7,376 bases of DNA from Myxococcales bacterium (GTDB lineage Bacteria > Myxococcota > Polyangia > Fen-1088), in contig PMLH01000301.1 in NCBI GenBank assembly GCA_003159055.1, forward strand, positions 1-7,376, in the 5' to 3' direction. Each line of letters begins with the position of its first letter. Position 1 is the stretch's first letter. Position numbers and translations under genes: made by a program. Below the pieces are notes generated by a model, which worked only from the letters and a program-made list of their open reading frames with translations, was not told where the DNA came from and did not search any database. Shown in pieces: positions 6,951 through 7,376 of this stretch.

Positions 6951-6958
6951 AAGGAGGA
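6951..6958 (+). promoter_or_regulatory. Strong ribosome binding site of the putative lipoprotein gene
   Basis: AAGGAGGA lies four bases before ATG 6963, a near-perfect anti-16S match and the best in the window. It supports the reality of the open-ended gene that follows and suggests efficient translation. Confidence 0.85.
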
Positions 6959-6962
6959 GAAC

Positions 6963-7376
6963 ATGTATCGTCCAAAACTGTCTACGCTCGTCGTTCAGCA
7001 GTCCACCGTGGCCATTTTGTTGGCCGCAGCCACGTCGCTTGGTTGTGATCAGCAGCCAGGCTCCGACCAAGAGGGAAACGCGATGGGTGCTTCCGCAGCA
7101 CGCGACAACATCGGGGCCAGACAACTTGCGTCGAGCGATCCGTCTGCCGTCGACAGCAATGGCGGCGCGGACAATCAGGACACGCTTGCCACCGACAATT
7201 GCGCGGGAGGAACCCCGAGCTCGGCCACGGTGGATTCCAAGAGCACGCTCGGCAAGTTTTCGCCCATCGCGGTTGGCGTGAACAGCGCGGCTTGGGACAA
7301 TGATCTGGTCGATGCCGAAGTCCCGAAGCTGTTGCGGTCTACCGGTCTCCAGACCGTCCGCTACCCCGGTGGCTCG
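6963..7376 (+). CDS. Secreted, probably lipid-anchored, glycoside-hydrolase-like protein (5' part only)
   Basis: The frame stays open for 138 codons to the window edge, so only the N-terminal part is present. Residues 1-28 form an export signal: Arg3 and Lys5, a hydrophobic core VAILLAAAT, then SLGC with Cys28 as candidate lipidation site. The lipobox is imperfect (Ser at -3, Leu at -2), so cleavage by signal peptidase I is possible instead. Residues 29 to about 97 are a low-complexity linker rich in Asp, Ser, Asn, Gly, Ala and Gln with one further Cys at 80. From about 98 a folded domain begins: SPIAVGVNSAAWD at 100-112, EVPKLLRSTGLQTV, then RYPGGS at the end. This strand-helix-strand opening is typical of clan-A TIM-barrel glycosidases such as alpha-L-arabinofuranosidases (GH51/GH39-like), but the catalytic glutamates would lie beyond the edge, so family and activity are unproven. 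Its own ribosome site and the 295-bp gap suggest separate transcription from the upstream genes. Confidence 0.8.
   Translation, partial: MYRPKLSTLVVQQSTVAILLAAATSLGCDQQPGSDQEGNAMGASAARDNIGARQLASSDPSAVDSNGGADNQDTLATDNCAGGTPSSATVDSKSTLGKFSPIAVGVNSAAWDNDLVDAEVPKLLRSTGLQTVRYPGGS

Larger units (their letters stand above)
6668..6962. other. 295-bp non-coding stretch upstream of the putative lipoprotein gene
   Basis: No frame here looks like a real gene: the small open frames crossing it have no recognisable sequence and overlap the flanking genes. It must contain the end of the upstream transcript and probably the promoter of the 6963 gene. Visible structure: three perfect 10-bp palindromes (6703-6712, 6728-6737, 6755-6764), an inverted repeat GATGC/GCATC (6801-6805 and 6812-6816) and CGGCA/TGCCG (6874-6878 and 6882-6886). 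No strong intrinsic terminator or consensus promoter was found. Confidence 0.55.

Noticed and set aside
6695..7048. 117-aa plus-strand frame crossing the non-coding stretch
   Set aside because: Overlaps the start of the putative lipoprotein gene in another frame, has no ribosome site of note and no recognisable sequence.

Overview
The window is GC-rich, gene-dense bacterial DNA with strong third-position G/C bias, which is why long antisense shadow frames appear. No rRNA, tRNA, transposase, integrase or CRISPR array is visible. The mix suggests a soil-type member of the Myxococcota or a similar high-GC Gram-negative: a free-standing polyketide-synthase-type acyltransferase, a MocR regulator, a GT-C-like membrane protein, a DUF5924/DUF2914-type membrane protein and a secreted putative lipoprotein resembling a glycosidase. 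The phylum is an inference from gene style, not a proven assignment.

Layout. Left arm, minus strand: a MocR/GntR regulator fused to an aminotransferase-like domain (1477-2940) is followed 89 bp downstream by an acyltransferase (26-1387). Just after the acyltransferase stop, a GTG codon with an upstream AAGG may start a further minus-strand gene that leaves the window. The acyltransferase looks cut out of a type I polyketide synthase: it keeps remnants of both flanking linkers and ends in a Val-Gln tail encoded by a hexanucleotide microsatellite. Centre: a 128-bp divergent intergenic region (2941-3068) carries repeated AAGTGGACT-type motifs, a good candidate operator for the MocR protein. Right arm, plus strand: a branched-chain amino acid aminotransferase (3069-3995), a polytopic GT-C-like membrane protein (4046-5662) and a DUF5924/DUF2914-like membrane protein (5666-6667) lie head to tail with 50-bp and 3-bp gaps, consistent with one transcript.

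After a 295-bp non-coding stretch with three perfect 10-bp palindromes, a strong AAGGAGGA ribosome site starts an open-ended plus-strand gene (6963-7376 and beyond). It encodes an exported protein with a probable lipoprotein signal, a low-complexity linker and the first strands of a glycoside-hydrolase-like TIM barrel ending in RYPGGS.

How they may work together (inference). The regulator probably senses PLP or an amino-acid adduct and controls the divergent aminotransferase and possibly itself. The aminotransferase interconverts Val/Leu/Ile and their 2-oxo acids, which can feed either amino acid synthesis or branched acyl-CoA for polyketide or fatty acid assembly, where the neighbouring acyltransferase could act. 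The two membrane proteins look like a coupled envelope pair, and the last gene looks like an independent secreted carbohydrate-active protein. No complete novel system is proven here. The most unusual items are the excised acyltransferase with its microsatellite tail and the repeat-bearing divergent promoter.
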